Counted from the first letter of the stretch, positions 9,401-18,469 are shown. The stretch is 52,460 nt of DNA from Clostridium thermobutyricum (GCA_016841565.1 JAENYX010000006.1:1-52460), one strand, 5' to 3'. Numbers and translations: made by a program. Notes: a model not told the origin generated them from the sequence alone.

Positions 9401-9969
9401 ATGATATCGGGAATTATTTTTTTTTGCTCCTCAAGGCCCTGGTCCTGTATCTCCAGATAGTAATTGCCCTGGCCGAATATATCCCTGTACAGGAGCGCTG
9501 TATCCCTGGCTTTTTCATAATTTCCTTCAAGAAGCCTTTGCTGGGTTTCTCCTCCAATGCAGCCGCTGAGACAAATCAACCCTTCGGCATATTTGCTCAA
9601 AACAGTAATATCTACTCTGGGTTTATAGTAAAACCCATCCAGATACCCTGTGGATACAATCTTCATCAGGTTCTTATATCCGGTATTGTTCTTTGCAAGA
9701 AGCACCAGATGGTATTGATCGGAGTCAAGCCTGGGGTCCCTGTCGGCTATGGTTCTCATGGCAACATAGATCTCACAGCCTATGATTGGCTTTATATTTC
9801 TCTTTATTGCTTGCTTATAAAAATTAACCACACCGAACATGGAGCCGTGATCGGTTATGGCAAGGGCCTTCATCCCCAATTCTTTTGCCTTGTCCAGGAG
9901 ATTTTCTACCCTGCCGGCTCCATCCAGCAAACTGTATTCGGTATGGACATGAAGATGAACAAAACCCAT
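6466..9969 (-). CDS. dnaE: DNA polymerase III subunit alpha (DnaE)
   Basis: This 1167-residue replicative polymerase extends DNA chains in the cytoplasm; in low-GC Gram-positives DnaE extends primers before handing over to PolC. Domains in order: an N-terminal PHP domain (HLHVHTEYSLLDG at residue 5, ITDHGSM near 40), the C-family polymerase palm with the catalytic PDIDIDF motif near residue 395, the fingers with GRGSAAGS near 355, helix-hairpin-helix region, and an OB fold near residues 1000-1080 (VKIAGMVIDK to ELIVFPKVY). Length agrees with the DnaE1/DnaE type rather than PolC, and no 3'-5' exonuclease domain is inserted. It starts 14 bases after the YtoI-like gene and probably shares its transcript. 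Confidence 0.97.
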   Translation of the reverse strand: MGFVHLHVHTEYSLLDGAGRVENLLDKAKELGMKALAITDHGSMFGVVNFYKQAIKRNIKPIIGCEIYVAMRTIADRDPRLDSDQYHLVLLAKNNTGYKNLMKIVSTGYLDGFYYKPRVDITVLSKYAEGLICLSGCIGGETQQRLLEGNYEKARDTALLYRDIFGQGNYYLEIQDQGLEEQKKIIPDIIRLSRETGIPLAATNDIHYTNKEDWEFHDILLCIQTGKTTDQEDRLKFPNHEFYLKSQHEMRELFPEAPEAIDNTVNIAGQCNVELDFGTIHLPYFGLPQGCTADSYLKELAYKGFEERYPHRDTQMKERLEYELDIIKAMGYSHYFLIVWDFIKYAREKKIMVGPGRGSAAGSLVSYCLRITDIDPLRHNLIFERFLNPDRITMPDIDIDFCFERREEVIDYVVQKYGADRVAQIITFGTMAARGAIRDVGRAINMPYGEVDAIAKQIPMELGITIDRALEVNTGLNDMYRQDDRVKYLIDMARAVEGLPRHASTHAAGVVISKEPIGEYVPLYRQDSGITTQYPMGNLEELGLLKMDFLGLRTLTVIRDTLDIIENTRGQRPDVENLSYDDSRVFELIGSGDSDGVFQLESMGMKSFMKDLKPDSFEDIIAGVALFRPGPMDQIPLYIYNKNHPDEVGYKHPTLEKILDVTYGCIVYQEQVMQIVRELGGYSFGRSDLVRRAMSKKKMDVMEQERKNFIYGISEGDKVIVEGALRRGIDRQTADEIFNDMIDFAKYAFNKSHAAAYAALAYQTAWFKCYYPVEFMAALLTSIMGNSKKVSQYIQCCSKMEIEVLPPDINESQLGFTVVGNRIRFGLAAVKNVGLNAVRSITEIRNREGSFTSLSDFCSRVDMTLLNKRALESLIKAGAFDSLKGYRSQYMAVYDRIADSIQQIKKSNIKGQISLFEAMDGSQENMAPEDCLPDIQEFNKKTLLGFEKEMLGLYISGHPLDEHKKRLEANSTVTTYQLAMISEDQDRAGGKNHGLMDGSTVKIAGMVIDKKNKTTRNNDLMAFVLLEDLYGTVELIVFPKVYKSCIELLREDSIIVVEGRLNFREDEEPKIICDRIKPMPIKEEDKESYGSGGRLYLKIPKSFSSQNLEEIKEVLRESQRGSVPVFLCFEEEGRKPMMAGRDLWVSVDDKLLDRLERILGNAYIKVC

Positions 9970-9983
9970 ACCCGCATCACCGC

Positions 9984-11282
9984 CTATCTCTTGATATAAC
10001 TGGCCGACAACATTGATTTCATAACCGCCTGGTTGTCTTTAGTTATAGAAACGCCCAAACTGCATGAATTCCTGCCCAGCTCGGTTATCCTGACCAGAAC
10101 TTCAATGGTATCACCCAGCTGAACCGGTTTAAAATAATACACAGTAAACGTATTGATAAAGCATTCGTGGTTTTTTGCCTTTCTTATGGCTATGGACGCA
10201 GCCAGCGAAACCAGTGTTACCATGGCACCCCAGCTTCCGGTACCTATATTGTTCAGCATGAAAAGCTCTATTCTACCCCTCATTATCATTCCGTCCTTAT
10301 TTCCCTCAACACTAAAACTATCAAGCAGGGATTCCTCCATGGTTTTCCCAACCTGGGGTTGATTCCTTCTATGCTGAAGCGTTTTTATTACATCCTGCCT
10401 GCTGACAATGCCAATAAGCTGCTTACCGTCCAGCACAGGAAGCAATTCAATGCCTTCCCATACCATAATATGGGCGGCATAGGCCACTGAAACCTTGGGG
10501 CCTACTGTTATCGGATTAGGCGTCATCAACTTCTCAATCCTGCACCCATCATCATGCCCGGTAACATCCTTTGATGTTATAATTCCTACCACTTTGCCGT
10601 CGTCATCTATAACCGGAAAACGGGTGTGGGAAGTGTCCTGCACAAGCTTCCTCCAATCACCTGCCTTATCACCTACGTTAAGTAAATACGGAGCTTTCTC
10701 CAGTATATCCTCTACCAGAACTATATCCTTCTTGGCCATCCTGTTATTTATAGCAGTGTTAATAATGGTGGCCACAGTAAAGGTATCGTAGCTGCAGTTC
10801 ATAATGGGAAGTTTCTTAATATTTGCTCTTTCCTTGACCTCCTCACTGCAATCAAAACCACCCGTTATAAGAACAGCACAGTTCTTCTCAATAGCAAGCC
10901 TAACCATTTCCTCCCTGTTACCCACAATAAGCAGATTATTGTTTTCCAGATACCGTGCCACAACATCGGGAGTCATAGCGCCAATAATAAAGTTGTTCAG
11001 GTATTTGTGCAATCCCTCTCTGCCTGACAGCAGATTCCCTTCAACTATGTTCAGTACCTCGGAAAAGGTCAGCCTCTCGATATCCTTCTCCTTTTCTGTG
11101 TGGAGACGCACTGTGCCCACTCTTGGTATGGAGGAAACCAGGCCATCCGCTTCAGCTGTCTTAATGGCTCTGTATGCCGTTCCCTCACTGACACCCATGC
11201 TCTCTGCAATTGTTCTGACCGAAATACGGTCTCCTCCCTGCAAGGACTTGATATGCTGGATGATTCTGCTATGTTTGGTCAT
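9984..11282 (-). CDS. ytoI: YtoI-like regulator: HTH, DRTGG, two CBS and hotdog domains
   Basis: The 432-residue protein has four parts. An N-terminal winged-helix-like DNA-binding region covers residues 1-60 (RTIAESMGVSEGTAYRAIKTAE). A DRTGG domain covers about 65-180. A CBS pair covers about 190-310 (TRFPVIDDDGKVVGIITSKDV and IELLPVLDGKQLIGIVSRQDV). A C-terminal hotdog domain covers about 315-430 (TFTVYYFKPVQLGDTIEV). This order matches Bacillus YtoI, which also lies beside dnaE. CBS pairs sense adenine nucleotides, and the hotdog part may bind or hydrolyse an acyl-CoA, so a ligand-sensing transcription role is inferred. The ATG has GGAG nine bases upstream. Confidence 0.85.
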   Translation of the reverse strand: MTKHSRIIQHIKSLQGGDRISVRTIAESMGVSEGTAYRAIKTAEADGLVSSIPRVGTVRLHTEKEKDIERLTFSEVLNIVEGNLLSGREGLHKYLNNFIIGAMTPDVVARYLENNNLLIVGNREEMVRLAIEKNCAVLITGGFDCSEEVKERANIKKLPIMNCSYDTFTVATIINTAINNRMAKKDIVLVEDILEKAPYLLNVGDKAGDWRKLVQDTSHTRFPVIDDDGKVVGIITSKDVTGHDDGCRIEKLMTPNPITVGPKVSVAYAAHIMVWEGIELLPVLDGKQLIGIVSRQDVIKTLQHRRNQPQVGKTMEESLLDSFSVEGNKDGMIMRGRIELFMLNNIGTGSWGAMVTLVSLAASIAIRKAKNHECFINTFTVYYFKPVQLGDTIEVLVRITELGRNSCSLGVSITKDNQAVMKSMLSASYIKR

Positions 11283-11363
11283 ACCAATCAGCTCCTACGG
11301 CTTTTTATGTGTAATATATACCATATAATACTCCGGCTTGCTTTGCTTAAAACCGCTCCTTAT

Positions 11364-11385
11364 CAAAAACGGCTCCTTATGAGCC
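11364..11385 (-). terminator. Weak terminator after the HD-GYP gene
   Basis: On the minus strand GGCTC-ATAAG-GAGCC is followed by GTTTTTG, immediately after the HD-GYP stop codon. The stem is only 5 bp, so termination may be partial. The hairpin sits in a tandem duplication of about 16 bp (11349-11363 and 11365-11380). Confidence 0.45.
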
Positions 11386-11386
11386 T

Positions 11387-12454
11387 TTATATTCCGCTGC
11401 AAATTTCAACTATTTCTATATCCCCGGTATTCATCAAATCGATTTCCCTGTGGTCATCATACCTGATACCATAGGGATCGGTTATTACCCTGACGACTGG
11501 TTTTTTGGGACAGCTTTTCTCAACCTTCACCACAATCCCCTTCTCATTGGTATTAAGCCTAACAATGGCCCCCAGCGGATACATGGGAATACTCTCGATA
11601 AAAGCTTCTACTATTTCCTTATCAAAATGCTTATTGCACATCGACAATATGTATTCCAGGGCCTGATCCCGGTTTATACGTCTCCGGTATACCCTGTCGG
11701 ATGTAAGAGCATCATAAACATCTGCTACCGAAACTATCCTTGTAAATTCATGAATTCTTTTACCCTTTATTCCAATGGGATACCCCAGTCCGTCATATCT
11801 TTCATGATGGGCAAGGACAATAAACCTTGCCCTGTAGCCTATTTCAGGATAGGCTTTCAGGCTTTCATGACCGTATATGGTATGTCTCTTTACCTCTTCA
11901 AACTCCTCTTGGGTCAGGACTCCCGGCTTGTTCAGTATTTCAGGCGGAACTTTCATCTTACCGATATCGTGCAGCAACGCCCCCATGCCCAACTCTTTAA
12001 GCCTTCTAAAGTCATATCCAAGTTTTATCCCGGTGACAATTGCCAGCACGGCTACATTGACCGAATGAGAAAATGTATAGGTATCAACGGTTCTTATGTC
12101 TTCTAAGTTAATCACTATGTTTCTATTATATATCAATTCGTCTATTATATTGTTCATAGTGTTACTGATTGCATCAAATCCAAGGCTCCTGTTCCTGGCA
12201 ATATGGTCCATGGTGGTTTTAACCAACGCCCGTGCATGCAGCCTTGTTTCTTCATGTATAACATCACTTATCTCTATACCCTGTGAAATGTCATCATGAA
12301 TATAAATAGTATATACTCCTAAGGCTGTGAGTTTGTCAATATATGACTCCTTTAAAGGCATGCCCTCTGCAAGCAGCATACTGCCGTTGCACAAATAAAT
12401 GTCTTTTGCCAGTCTCATTCCCGTCCTTATTCCGCTCACGTCGATTATCCTCAT
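11387..12454 (-). CDS. HD-GYP domain phosphodiesterase
   Basis: HD-GYP proteins hydrolyse cyclic di-GMP, a cytoplasmic second messenger. The catalytic core shows LLHDIGK near residue 160, HTIYGHESL, AHHERYDGLGYP near residue 215 and RIVSVADVYDALTSDRVYR near residue 240. All the metal-binding His and Asp positions of the family can be seen, so it should be active. Residues 1-120 hold a short N-terminal region of the kind common in stand-alone clostridial HD-GYP proteins, and the C-terminal 60 residues form a beta-rich tail. No receiver or membrane domain is present. ATG at 12454 has GGAGG five bases upstream; an ATG four codons earlier overlaps that site. It ends at a weak terminator. Confidence 0.9.
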   Translation of the reverse strand: MRIIDVSGIRTGMRLAKDIYLCNGSMLLAEGMPLKESYIDKLTALGVYTIYIHDDISQGIEISDVIHEETRLHARALVKTTMDHIARNRSLGFDAISNTMNNIIDELIYNRNIVINLEDIRTVDTYTFSHSVNVAVLAIVTGIKLGYDFRRLKELGMGALLHDIGKMKVPPEILNKPGVLTQEEFEEVKRHTIYGHESLKAYPEIGYRARFIVLAHHERYDGLGYPIGIKGKRIHEFTRIVSVADVYDALTSDRVYRRRINRDQALEYILSMCNKHFDKEIVEAFIESIPMYPLGAIVRLNTNEKGIVVKVEKSCPKKPVVRVITDPYGIRYDDHREIDLMNTGDIEIVEICSGI

Positions 12455-12530
12455 ATGAGCCTCCATAACGTATGTTTTTTACTATACGTGGAAATTCGAC
12501 GTTAACCTGTAATATCCTTCCTATAAACTC

Positions 12531-13490
12531 TTAATCACCTCTTTTGACTCTTATGTCTTCGGCCAGTTCTTCAATTCTTCTCAACCGGTGATTAATGCCT
12601 GATTTGCCCAGGGGCGGAGTTAGCATCTGTCCCAGTTCCTTGAGGCTCGAATCCCTGTAGTTCAAACGAAGCTGGGCGATTTCCTTCAGATTGGCGGGCA
12701 AACTATTGAGCCCCACCGTGTCTCTTATATATTCGATATTTTCTATCTGTTTTACCGAGGCATTGATTGTTTTGGTCAGATTGGCAGTCTCGCAATTCAC
12801 TATCCTGTTAACATTGTTTCGCATTTCTTTATAAATCCTTTTATTCTCAAACTCCAGCAATGCGTTATAAGCACCCACAATATTCAACACATCTACGATT
12901 TGTTCGCCTTCCTTTATATAAATAACATAATTGCCCTTCCTCTCGACTATTTTGGAGTTAAGTCCGAAACTATTTATGAGGTTCCTCAGTTCCTGGGCAT
13001 GTCCCTCACTGTTGGTTACATATTCCAAGTGATACGCCTTGTCGGGATTACTGACCGAGCCACCGCCCAGAAAAGCTCCCCTGAGATATGCCCTGCTGCA
13101 GCATCTGGAGCTCTTTATATCGGCCGGAATGCTATAATCAAGACTGACGCTTCCATTGTGCCTGTCTGTCATGACACCGACCTCCTGCAATACCTTTCTT
13201 GCTCCCATAGCGGTGGTGATTTCCATGATATAGCTGTGGTTTTTTTTCAGGTGTCGGTTTTTCCGAACCATAATTGCTATGTTTAAACCATACAGTTTTT
13301 TTAGCAGACAAAACACTTTTCTGGCAATAGCTGCATTCTCAGTCACCATCCTGAGACTGACGTTCTGTGAGCCGTGAAATCTTATAATGCCACCCATTCT
13401 GATTATGGCCGATAACTCAGCTATCTGGCAGCAGTGGCTTTCGGGTATAATTCTTGAAAGCTCATTTTTTGCTGCAGAGGAAAAGGACAT
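12531..13490 (-). CDS. whiA: Sporulation/cell-division regulator WhiA
   Basis: WhiA is a DNA-binding protein linked to sporulation in Actinobacteria and to chromosome segregation and division in Firmicutes. The 319-residue protein starts with the typical MSFSSAAKNELSRI, has the degenerate LAGLIDADG homing-endonuclease fold over about residues 90-185 (AYLRGAFLGGGSVSNP), and a C-terminal helix-turn-helix near 250-310 (LKEIAQLRLNYRDSSLKELG, then GKSGINHRLRRIEEL). ATG at 13490 has GGTGG eight bases upstream; a GTG four codons earlier has none. In most Firmicutes whiA directly follows yvcK; here RseC-like, HD and a reversed gene lie between. Confidence 0.95.
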   Translation of the reverse strand: MSFSSAAKNELSRIIPESHCCQIAELSAIIRMGGIIRFHGSQNVSLRMVTENAAIARKVFCLLKKLYGLNIAIMVRKNRHLKKNHSYIMEITTAMGARKVLQEVGVMTDRHNGSVSLDYSIPADIKSSRCCSRAYLRGAFLGGGSVSNPDKAYHLEYVTNSEGHAQELRNLINSFGLNSKIVERKGNYVIYIKEGEQIVDVLNIVGAYNALLEFENKRIYKEMRNNVNRIVNCETANLTKTINASVKQIENIEYIRDTVGLNSLPANLKEIAQLRLNYRDSSLKELGQMLTPPLGKSGINHRLRRIEELAEDIRVKRGD

Positions 13491-13506
13491 CCATGTTTCC
13501 ACCTTT

Positions 13507-13947
13507 CTATCTGTTTATAATATCTACAATTCTGGGTTTGTTTTTGCCTGTTAAAGCCAGCCTTTGACCTGCCAGCCTTAGTAAAAAATAGAACAATACC
13601 AGTGCAGTCAAGCCAAAAACCAATCCCAGAAAATCCGCATCGGCTCCGGGATAAATCATTTGAGCAAGCTTGCTTCCGTAAACCATGCCCATTACCATCA
13701 TGATAATGGGAAGAAGGTATACAAAGACGGCAGATCCTATTATGTTTCCTCCCGCCGCCTCAATTCTCACAATATCCCCCACCCGTGCGTTTACGGAGTT
13801 TTCAAGCTGAACAATAATCCCGGTGCCTGAACAGCCTGCATTGCAACTGGAGCATTTTTCACCGCATGAAGTAGACCTTGTAATCTCAACCTCCACTTTG
13901 CCCCTTTTTGCCTGCCTGACTATGCCAATCTGGGAAACCCTTGCCAC
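13507..13947 (-). CDS. SoxR-reducing system protein RseC/MucC family
   Basis: The 146-residue membrane protein carries an N-terminal cluster of four cysteines (CGEKCSSCNAGC, residues 28-39) ahead of a small beta-rich region, then two hydrophobic helices near residues 72-95 and 105-125. This is the RseC/MucC pattern. E. coli RseC belongs to the system that reduces SoxR. In Clostridia single RseC-like proteins occur without SoxR, and their electron partners are undefined. GTG start with GGAGG seven bases upstream. It is 16 bases ahead of whiA and follows the HD gene by 24 bases, so the three are probably co-transcribed. Confidence 0.85.
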   Translation of the reverse strand: MARVSQIGIVRQAKRGKVEVEITRSTSCGEKCSSCNAGCSGTGIIVQLENSVNARVGDIVRIEAAGGNIIGSAVFVYLLPIIMMVMGMVYGSKLAQMIYPGADADFLGLVFGLTALVLFYFLLRLAGQRLALTGKNKPRIVDIINR

Positions 13948-13971
13948 CCTAATCCCTCCACTCTGGCTTAA

Positions 13972-14673
13972 TTATGCACTTTCTTCGTCCAATTTACTTC
14001 CGTCTATTACCGGCTGGTTGTTTATGGGCTGTCCGTTAGCAACCAGTTGGAATTCGCATTCAAGATATCTTGCGGCCTTTTCGCACATTATCATTCTTGA
14101 CATATATATCTGCATGAATTCCATAATGGATGATGTGGAATCCATCTCAATTGAAAACTGGATTACTTTGTTGTCGGTATCCACAACAACTTTTGATTTT
14201 CTTATGGCATAGTTTACCCTGTCATGAATATCCTCAGGATTATATTTTCCCCGTCTTACCCTTGTTCTATGAGCATCACTCTTATCGGCAATTATAAGAG
14301 CGGCTGCTACCTCATTTACAACCGAACCGGTCTCTTCCTCATGGTTGCCGATGGCCGAAGTAATCATACTTATTTCATCCATATCCATCCCTATTTCCAT
14401 TAATACCGGAAAGGCCAGGCATGCGCCGTTTGGTCCGTGGTTTTTCCTGTTAACCGAATTCCCAATATCGTGTATATACCCGGCAATGGCTGCCAGTTCC
14501 TGTATCCTCTCGGGATACTCCAGCTGCACCAGTATTTCTCTGGATATGGCGCTGACATATGAACAGTGACGAATGCCGTGCTCGGTATAACCTATGGCTT
14601 CCATGCATTTGTTTGCCCTATCGATAAGCGCACTGAATCTGTTGTTTTCCTTTATATCCTTGAGTGTTATCAT
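13972..14673 (-). CDS. HD-domain phosphohydrolase
   Basis: The 233-residue cytoplasmic protein has an HD metal site: H at residue 36 (GIRHCSYVS), the IHDIGN motif near residue 67 and a later GNHEE plus ADKSDAHRTRVRRG. HD-domain proteins of this size are metal-dependent phosphohydrolases of nucleotides or related signals; the substrate is not clear. The C-terminal 80 residues (VDTDNKVIQFSIEMDSTSSIMEFMQIY) look like a small regulatory or dimerisation region. A GGGGG ribosome site lies about nine bases before the ATG. It heads the leftward group with the RseC-like gene and whiA. Confidence 0.85.
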   Translation of the reverse strand: MITLKDIKENNRFSALIDRANKCMEAIGYTEHGIRHCSYVSAISREILVQLEYPERIQELAAIAGYIHDIGNSVNRKNHGPNGACLAFPVLMEIGMDMDEISMITSAIGNHEEETGSVVNEVAAALIIADKSDAHRTRVRRGKYNPEDIHDRVNYAIRKSKVVVDTDNKVIQFSIEMDSTSSIMEFMQIYMSRMIMCEKAARYLECEFQLVANGQPINNQPVIDGSKLDEESA

Positions 14674-14942
14674 AGCTTAACCCCCAGAAAAAATAATTGT
14701 TCATACTAATAATACCATACTATTTCTTTATAAGGAAAGGGGAGACACCATTTTGCGACGTAAGAAAGCGGAGATAGGAGGTTTTTTGTCTAAAAAATTC
14801 CGGTCGCAGAAAAGTATTTTTTGCTCTATGCACCCAAACTTTCCATAAATTAGTGCAGAAAGAAAGGGATAAAAATGACCCGACATCATATAAACTATAA
14901 ACAGGCTTAAAGCCACCCTTGAGAATAAAAGGAGGCAATTCC

Positions 14943-15506
14943 ATGATTGACGATAGATTTATCATACAGCTTCAGGGGAAAAACTTTGTAACCTATGAAG
15001 GCTTGTTGGATCAGGCCCATCGGCAGGGATTGGAATCTATAAAAGTGGACGTGGTCCAGCTGCCATCGGATGAAAACAATATGACTGCGGTATGCAGAGC
15101 CATGGCCAAATCCGGCGACAAAACCTTTGTTGATTTTGGCGATGCAAGCCCGGTATCGGTGGGGCAAAACCTTGTGCCCCATATACTGAGAATGGCTTCC
15201 ACCCGGGCAAAGGCACGGGCCTTGCGGGATATGACAAATATCGGTATTACAGCAATAGAAGAACTGGATTTAGGCGAAAGGGATAATGTACAGGCTTCTT
15301 CCAAACCACGCAGGTCCCAAACTCGTAATAAAGAGGCTCTGGCTGATGTATCCGAGGGGCAGCCCGCCCCCACAAAAAGGCAGATTGAGACAATAAATGA
15401 TCTGTCCTCAAGTCTTAACATGCCGGTGGATATCCATAAGCTCAATAAAAAGACCGCAGGAGATTTAATAGCACATCTTCTGGACGAAAAGTACAAAAAA
15501 AACTGA
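14943..15506 (+). CDS. Orphan protein with Rad52/ERF-like sequence features
   Basis: I do not recognise a named family with certainty. The 187-residue protein has no signal or membrane segment. Residues 58-110 run TFVDFGDASP, then LRMASTRAKARALRDMTNIG. This RMAxTRAxARALR core resembles the helix of phage-borne single-strand annealing (Sak/Rad52/ERF-like) proteins. After a charged linker (about 112-140), a C-terminal segment (TKRQIETINDLSSSLN, then LNKKTAGDLIAHLLDE) resembles the short tail domain many such phage proteins carry. ATG at 14943 has AGGAGG seven bases upstream. It is reversed relative to both neighbours, with no phage genes beside it. A DNA-binding or annealing role is inferred. 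The 269 bases before it show no clear structure. Confidence 0.6.
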   Translation: MIDDRFIIQLQGKNFVTYEGLLDQAHRQGLESIKVDVVQLPSDENNMTAVCRAMAKSGDKTFVDFGDASPVSVGQNLVPHILRMASTRAKARALRDMTNIGITAIEELDLGERDNVQASSKPRRSQTRNKEALADVSEGQPAPTKRQIETINDLSSSLNMPVDIHKLNKKTAGDLIAHLLDEKYKKN

Positions 15507-15546
15507 AAACCCGGCCGACTCATACCTCCAATCCGGAACCTGCCAT

Positions 15547-16857
15547 TTAGTTCTTACTCCTGTGGTGCGTTATATTGGCCAAGTGGTAATAATGCTCCAA
15601 TAAGCGGTGTGCATTTCCTGCCGCAAGCTTTGTAATGAGATGGGCAAGCTTCATAGAATGATGTCTCAGGTATTCTCCCTGTGCCGAAACCAGATCCTGC
15701 GAAACAACTTTGATTCCGGACCTGATTTTTTCACCGTCAATGGCAACCGGCCGGGAGCCGTCCATGGCATACCTTTCGAGGTATGCCCGGTCGATGTCTC
15801 CATTATTTACCACAGCCATATCAAGTATCTTTTTGCCTGCATGTTCTTCCAGTGCTTTGATATGGTCTGAAACTGAAAAGCCGCCCGTTTCACCGGGCTG
15901 TGTCATAATATTGCACACATAAATCACGGGAGCCTTGGACCGGTCTATACAATCAACCATCTCCCGTGCCAATAAGTTGGGTATTATGCTGGTAAAGAGG
16001 CTACCGGGGCCAAGGACTATTGCATCGGCACTATCTATGGCCTCCAGCACCTCCGGCAGAGGAACGGGACACCGCGGTCTGAGAAAGACCTTTTCTACAG
16101 GGGACCTCAGCTCCAGCGATTGTACCGGAATGCTGGATTCTCCCTTTACCACAGTCCCATTCTTTAGCTGTGCGTACAAAACAATATCTTCAAGGGTAAG
16201 AGGCAAGACCTGGCCGGAGACTGCAAGAACCTGGGAAATTCGTTTCACCGCCTCTTCAAAGTTCTGGGAAATACCGTTCATGGCTGCAATAAACAAATTT
16301 CCAAAACTCTGCCCCGCAAGATGTCCCTTCTCAAATCTGTACTCCAACAGTTGTTCCATTACAGGCTCGGTATCGGCCAATGCAAGAATACAGTTCCTGA
16401 TATCTCCCGGCGGAAGGATCCCAAGATCGGTCCTCAGCACCCCCGAGCCTCCTCCGTCGTCCGAGACCGTAACCACTGCGGTGATATTCAGAGTAAAATT
16501 CTTTAGCCCCCTCAGCAGAATGGACAGTCCTGTGCCTCCTCCTATTACAACCACCCTCGGTCCTCTCATTAATATCCTCTCGTGGACTATATTCCTGCCA
16601 TTGTCCTGCCTTCCGGCGCCTAATCCTTTGGTCCTCCGAAAGCCGAGAAAACTGATTATTAAACCCCTGAAGGCCGCATATTCCATTATAATTCCAAGTA
16701 TTATTACTGCTGTTACAACACCATTGTTGTACCGGCCCAAACCCAGCTTTATCAATATGCCTGAAAAGCCAACACCCAGCATTAATATTCCTATAACACC
16801 CGTTGCCAACCATCTTTTTATCCTCAATCCGGGTTTTAAAAAATCTATCAAATTCAT
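15547..16857 (-). CDS. yvcK: YvcK gluconeogenesis factor / UDP-sugar-binding protein, membrane-anchored
   Basis: YvcK binds UDP-GlcNAc and is needed for normal growth and cell shape on gluconeogenic carbon sources in Bacillus. The soluble domain starts near residue 98 with [19 protein letters not shown] and includes [37 protein letters not shown] and [15 protein letters not shown]. The first 95 residues add two hydrophobic segments (residues 18-40 and 47-70), giving the longer anchored form found in many Clostridia in place of the about 320-residue Bacillus form. Its ATG overlaps the rapZ stop by four bases, so the two are translationally coupled. Confidence 0.95.
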   Translation of the reverse strand: MNLIDFLKPGLRIKRWLATGVIGILMLGVGFSGILIKLGLGRYNNGVVTAVIILGIIMEYAAFRGLIISFLGFRRTKGLGAGRQDNGRNIVHERILMRGPRVVVIGGGTGLSILLRGLKNFTLNITAVVTVSDDGGGSGVLRTDLGILPPGDIRNCILALADTEPVMEQLLEYRFEKGHLAGQSFGNLFIAAMNGISQNFEEAVKRISQVLAVSGQVLPLTLEDIVLYAQLKNGTVVKGESSIPVQSLELRSPVEKVFLRPRCPVPLPEVLEAIDSADAIVLGPGSLFTSIIPNLLAREMVDCIDRSKAPVIYVCNIMTQPGETGGFSVSDHIKALEEHAGKKILDMAVVNNGDIDRAYLERYAMDGSRPVAIDGEKIRSGIKVVSQDLVSAQGEYLRHHSMKLAHLITKLAAGNAHRLLEHYYHLANITHHRSKN

Positions 16858-17732
16858 TTGCTTTCATCCCCCGCAACGGATTTTTCAATATCCCTGTGGT
16901 CGGCTATGGCTCTGTGGTTATTTTGCTTTAATGCGTCCAACAGCTCATTGGCAATTATAACAGACCTGTGCCTGCCTCCTGTACAACCGATACCGATAAC
17001 AAGGTTTGTCTTCCCCTCACGTATATACTTTGGTATGAGAAATTCCACCAGCTCACACAGCATGGTTAAGAACTTCTGCGTATCCTTTCCCTTCAGGACA
17101 TATTCTCTAACCGCCGGATTCTCCCCGCTGTGCTCTCTTAAAACTTCGTTGTAGTATGGATTGGGTAAAAACCTGACATCAAATACAAGGTCTGCGTCAA
17201 GGGGTATACCATACTTAAAGCCAAAAGAAACCACCGATACCAGCAGGCCTTCCTTCTTCCCCTCTCCCTCAAATACATTGGCCAGTTCCTCTTTTAGCTG
17301 CCTTGGCCTTAGGTTGGTGGTATCAATTATATAATCTGCTCTTTCCCTGATACTCTTAAGCCGCCCTCTTTCTTCTTCAATCCCTTTTATTACTCTGTCG
17401 TCAGGCGACAGAGGGTGCCTTCTGCGGCTTTCCTTGAACCTCTTTACCAGGGCTTGGTCCGAAGCTTCCAGGAACAGTATCTCCATGCGGATTCCTTCAT
17501 CCTCAAGGTCGTCCAGGCTGGAGAGAAGCTCATCAAAGAATTCTCCCCCCCTGATATCAATCACCAGTGCGATTTTGTTAATTTTACCACCGGTCTGATA
17601 GCAGAGCTCGGCAAACTTGGAAATGAGCACCGGCGGCAGATTATCAACGCAAAAAAAGCCCAAATCCTCCAAACCCCTCACTGCCTCGGTTTTACCCGCA
17701 CCCGACAATCCTGTTATAATAACAAATCTCAT
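16854..17732 (-). CDS. rapZ: RNase adapter protein RapZ (YvcJ)
   Basis: RapZ is a nucleotide-binding protein; in E. coli it guides RNase E to the small RNA GlmZ and so controls amino-sugar synthesis. The Firmicute homologue YvcJ hydrolyses GTP/ATP. The 292-residue protein has the Walker A GLSGAGKT at residues 8-15, FFCVDNLPP near residue 27 and the conserved C-terminal block [18 protein letters not shown]. Length and motifs match the family fully. It overlaps the PHP gene before it and yvcK after it by four bases each. This PHP-rapZ-yvcK coupling places nucleotide-sugar sensing and cell-wall supply together, next to murB. Confidence 0.96.
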   Translation of the reverse strand: MRFVIITGLSGAGKTEAVRGLEDLGFFCVDNLPPVLISKFAELCYQTGGKINKIALVIDIRGGEFFDELLSSLDDLEDEGIRMEILFLEASDQALVKRFKESRRRHPLSPDDRVIKGIEEERGRLKSIRERADYIIDTTNLRPRQLKEELANVFEGEGKKEGLLVSVVSFGFKYGIPLDADLVFDVRFLPNPYYNEVLREHSGENPAVREYVLKGKDTQKFLTMLCELVEFLIPKYIREGKTNLVIGIGCTGGRHRSVIIANELLDALKQNNHRAIADHRDIEKSVAGDESK

Positions 17733-18469
17733 TCTTCTCCCCTCTCCCTCCTTGCGTTTATTATATCCTCAGCGGTAAGTCCCGCCCTTAATGCCACTTC
17801 AATTGCTGCCCTTACATCCCCTACCCTTTTGGGTGTATGGGCATCGCTGCCCAGGACAAACCTTGCCCCTTCCTCCCTGGCCAGTCTCACATATTCTACC
17901 GTCATATACCGATGGCTGGAGTTTATCTCAAGGGCAGTTCCCCTGACGGCTGCCGCCCTGGCAAGAACAACGGTATCTATGTCGGCCTTTGCACCGGGGT
18001 GGGTAATAATCTTAACCGGGTATTTTTCCATTGCCTTTATCAAAGCCTGGGTGTTTCCGGCTCTCACTCTATCTGAATCTATCCACCGTCCGGCAAAATT
18101 CCTGATATGAATATTGTATCCATCCCTAAGGGTGGCAGGCAGCGCACCAAAGTGGAATCCCACCAGCAGAATGTCAAGCATTGAAAGTATATTCCTGTCA
18201 ACGTCCAGCTTGCCATCCATGGATATTACGTTGGCCTCCACCCCCAGCAGCACCCGTATATCCTGGTATTTACCGTTCAGCCTGTCCACTTCTTTTCTCA
18301 TTCCAACCAGATTTTTTTCTGTAACGCCATACAGATAATGCCCCGGGCCATGGTCTGTTATGGCAATTTCCTTAAGCCCCTTTCGTCTGGCTTCCAGAAC
18401 ATTATCCTCTATTGTACCTTTACCATGGCTGTACAGCGTATGGGTATGATAGTCGGCAAATATATTCAA
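17729..18469 (-). CDS. PHP-domain phosphoesterase
   Basis: The 246-residue cytoplasmic protein is a stand-alone PHP domain (YcdX/histidinol-phosphatase-like). Metal-binding motifs are visible: [11 protein letters not shown] at residue 6, ITDHGPGH near 38, GVEANV near 76, ITHPGAK near 155 and GSDAHTP near 208. Such proteins are metal-dependent phosphatases; the substrate is unknown. The start is TTG with AGGAG seven bases upstream. It is the first gene of the coupled PHP-rapZ-yvcK group, and the same linkage is common in Clostridia. Confidence 0.88.
   Translation of the reverse strand: MNIFADYHTHTLYSHGKGTIEDNVLEARRKGLKEIAITDHGPGHYLYGVTEKNLVGMRKEVDRLNGKYQDIRVLLGVEANVISMDGKLDVDRNILSMLDILLVGFHFGALPATLRDGYNIHIRNFAGRWIDSDRVRAGNTQALIKAMEKYPVKIITHPGAKADIDTVVLARAAAVRGTALEINSSHRYMTVEYVRLAREEGARFVLGSDAHTPKRVGDVRAAIEVALRAGLTAEDIINARRERGEE

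Noticed and set aside
9319..9999. Rightward 226-codon frame antisense to dnaE
   Set aside because: Opposite the conserved PHP domain of DnaE; translation has no recognisable domain and no ribosome site.
15935..16960. Rightward 341-codon frame antisense to yvcK
   Set aside because: Shadow of yvcK/rapZ, rich in Ser, Pro and Thr, with no start signal; the opposite strand matches YvcK in full.
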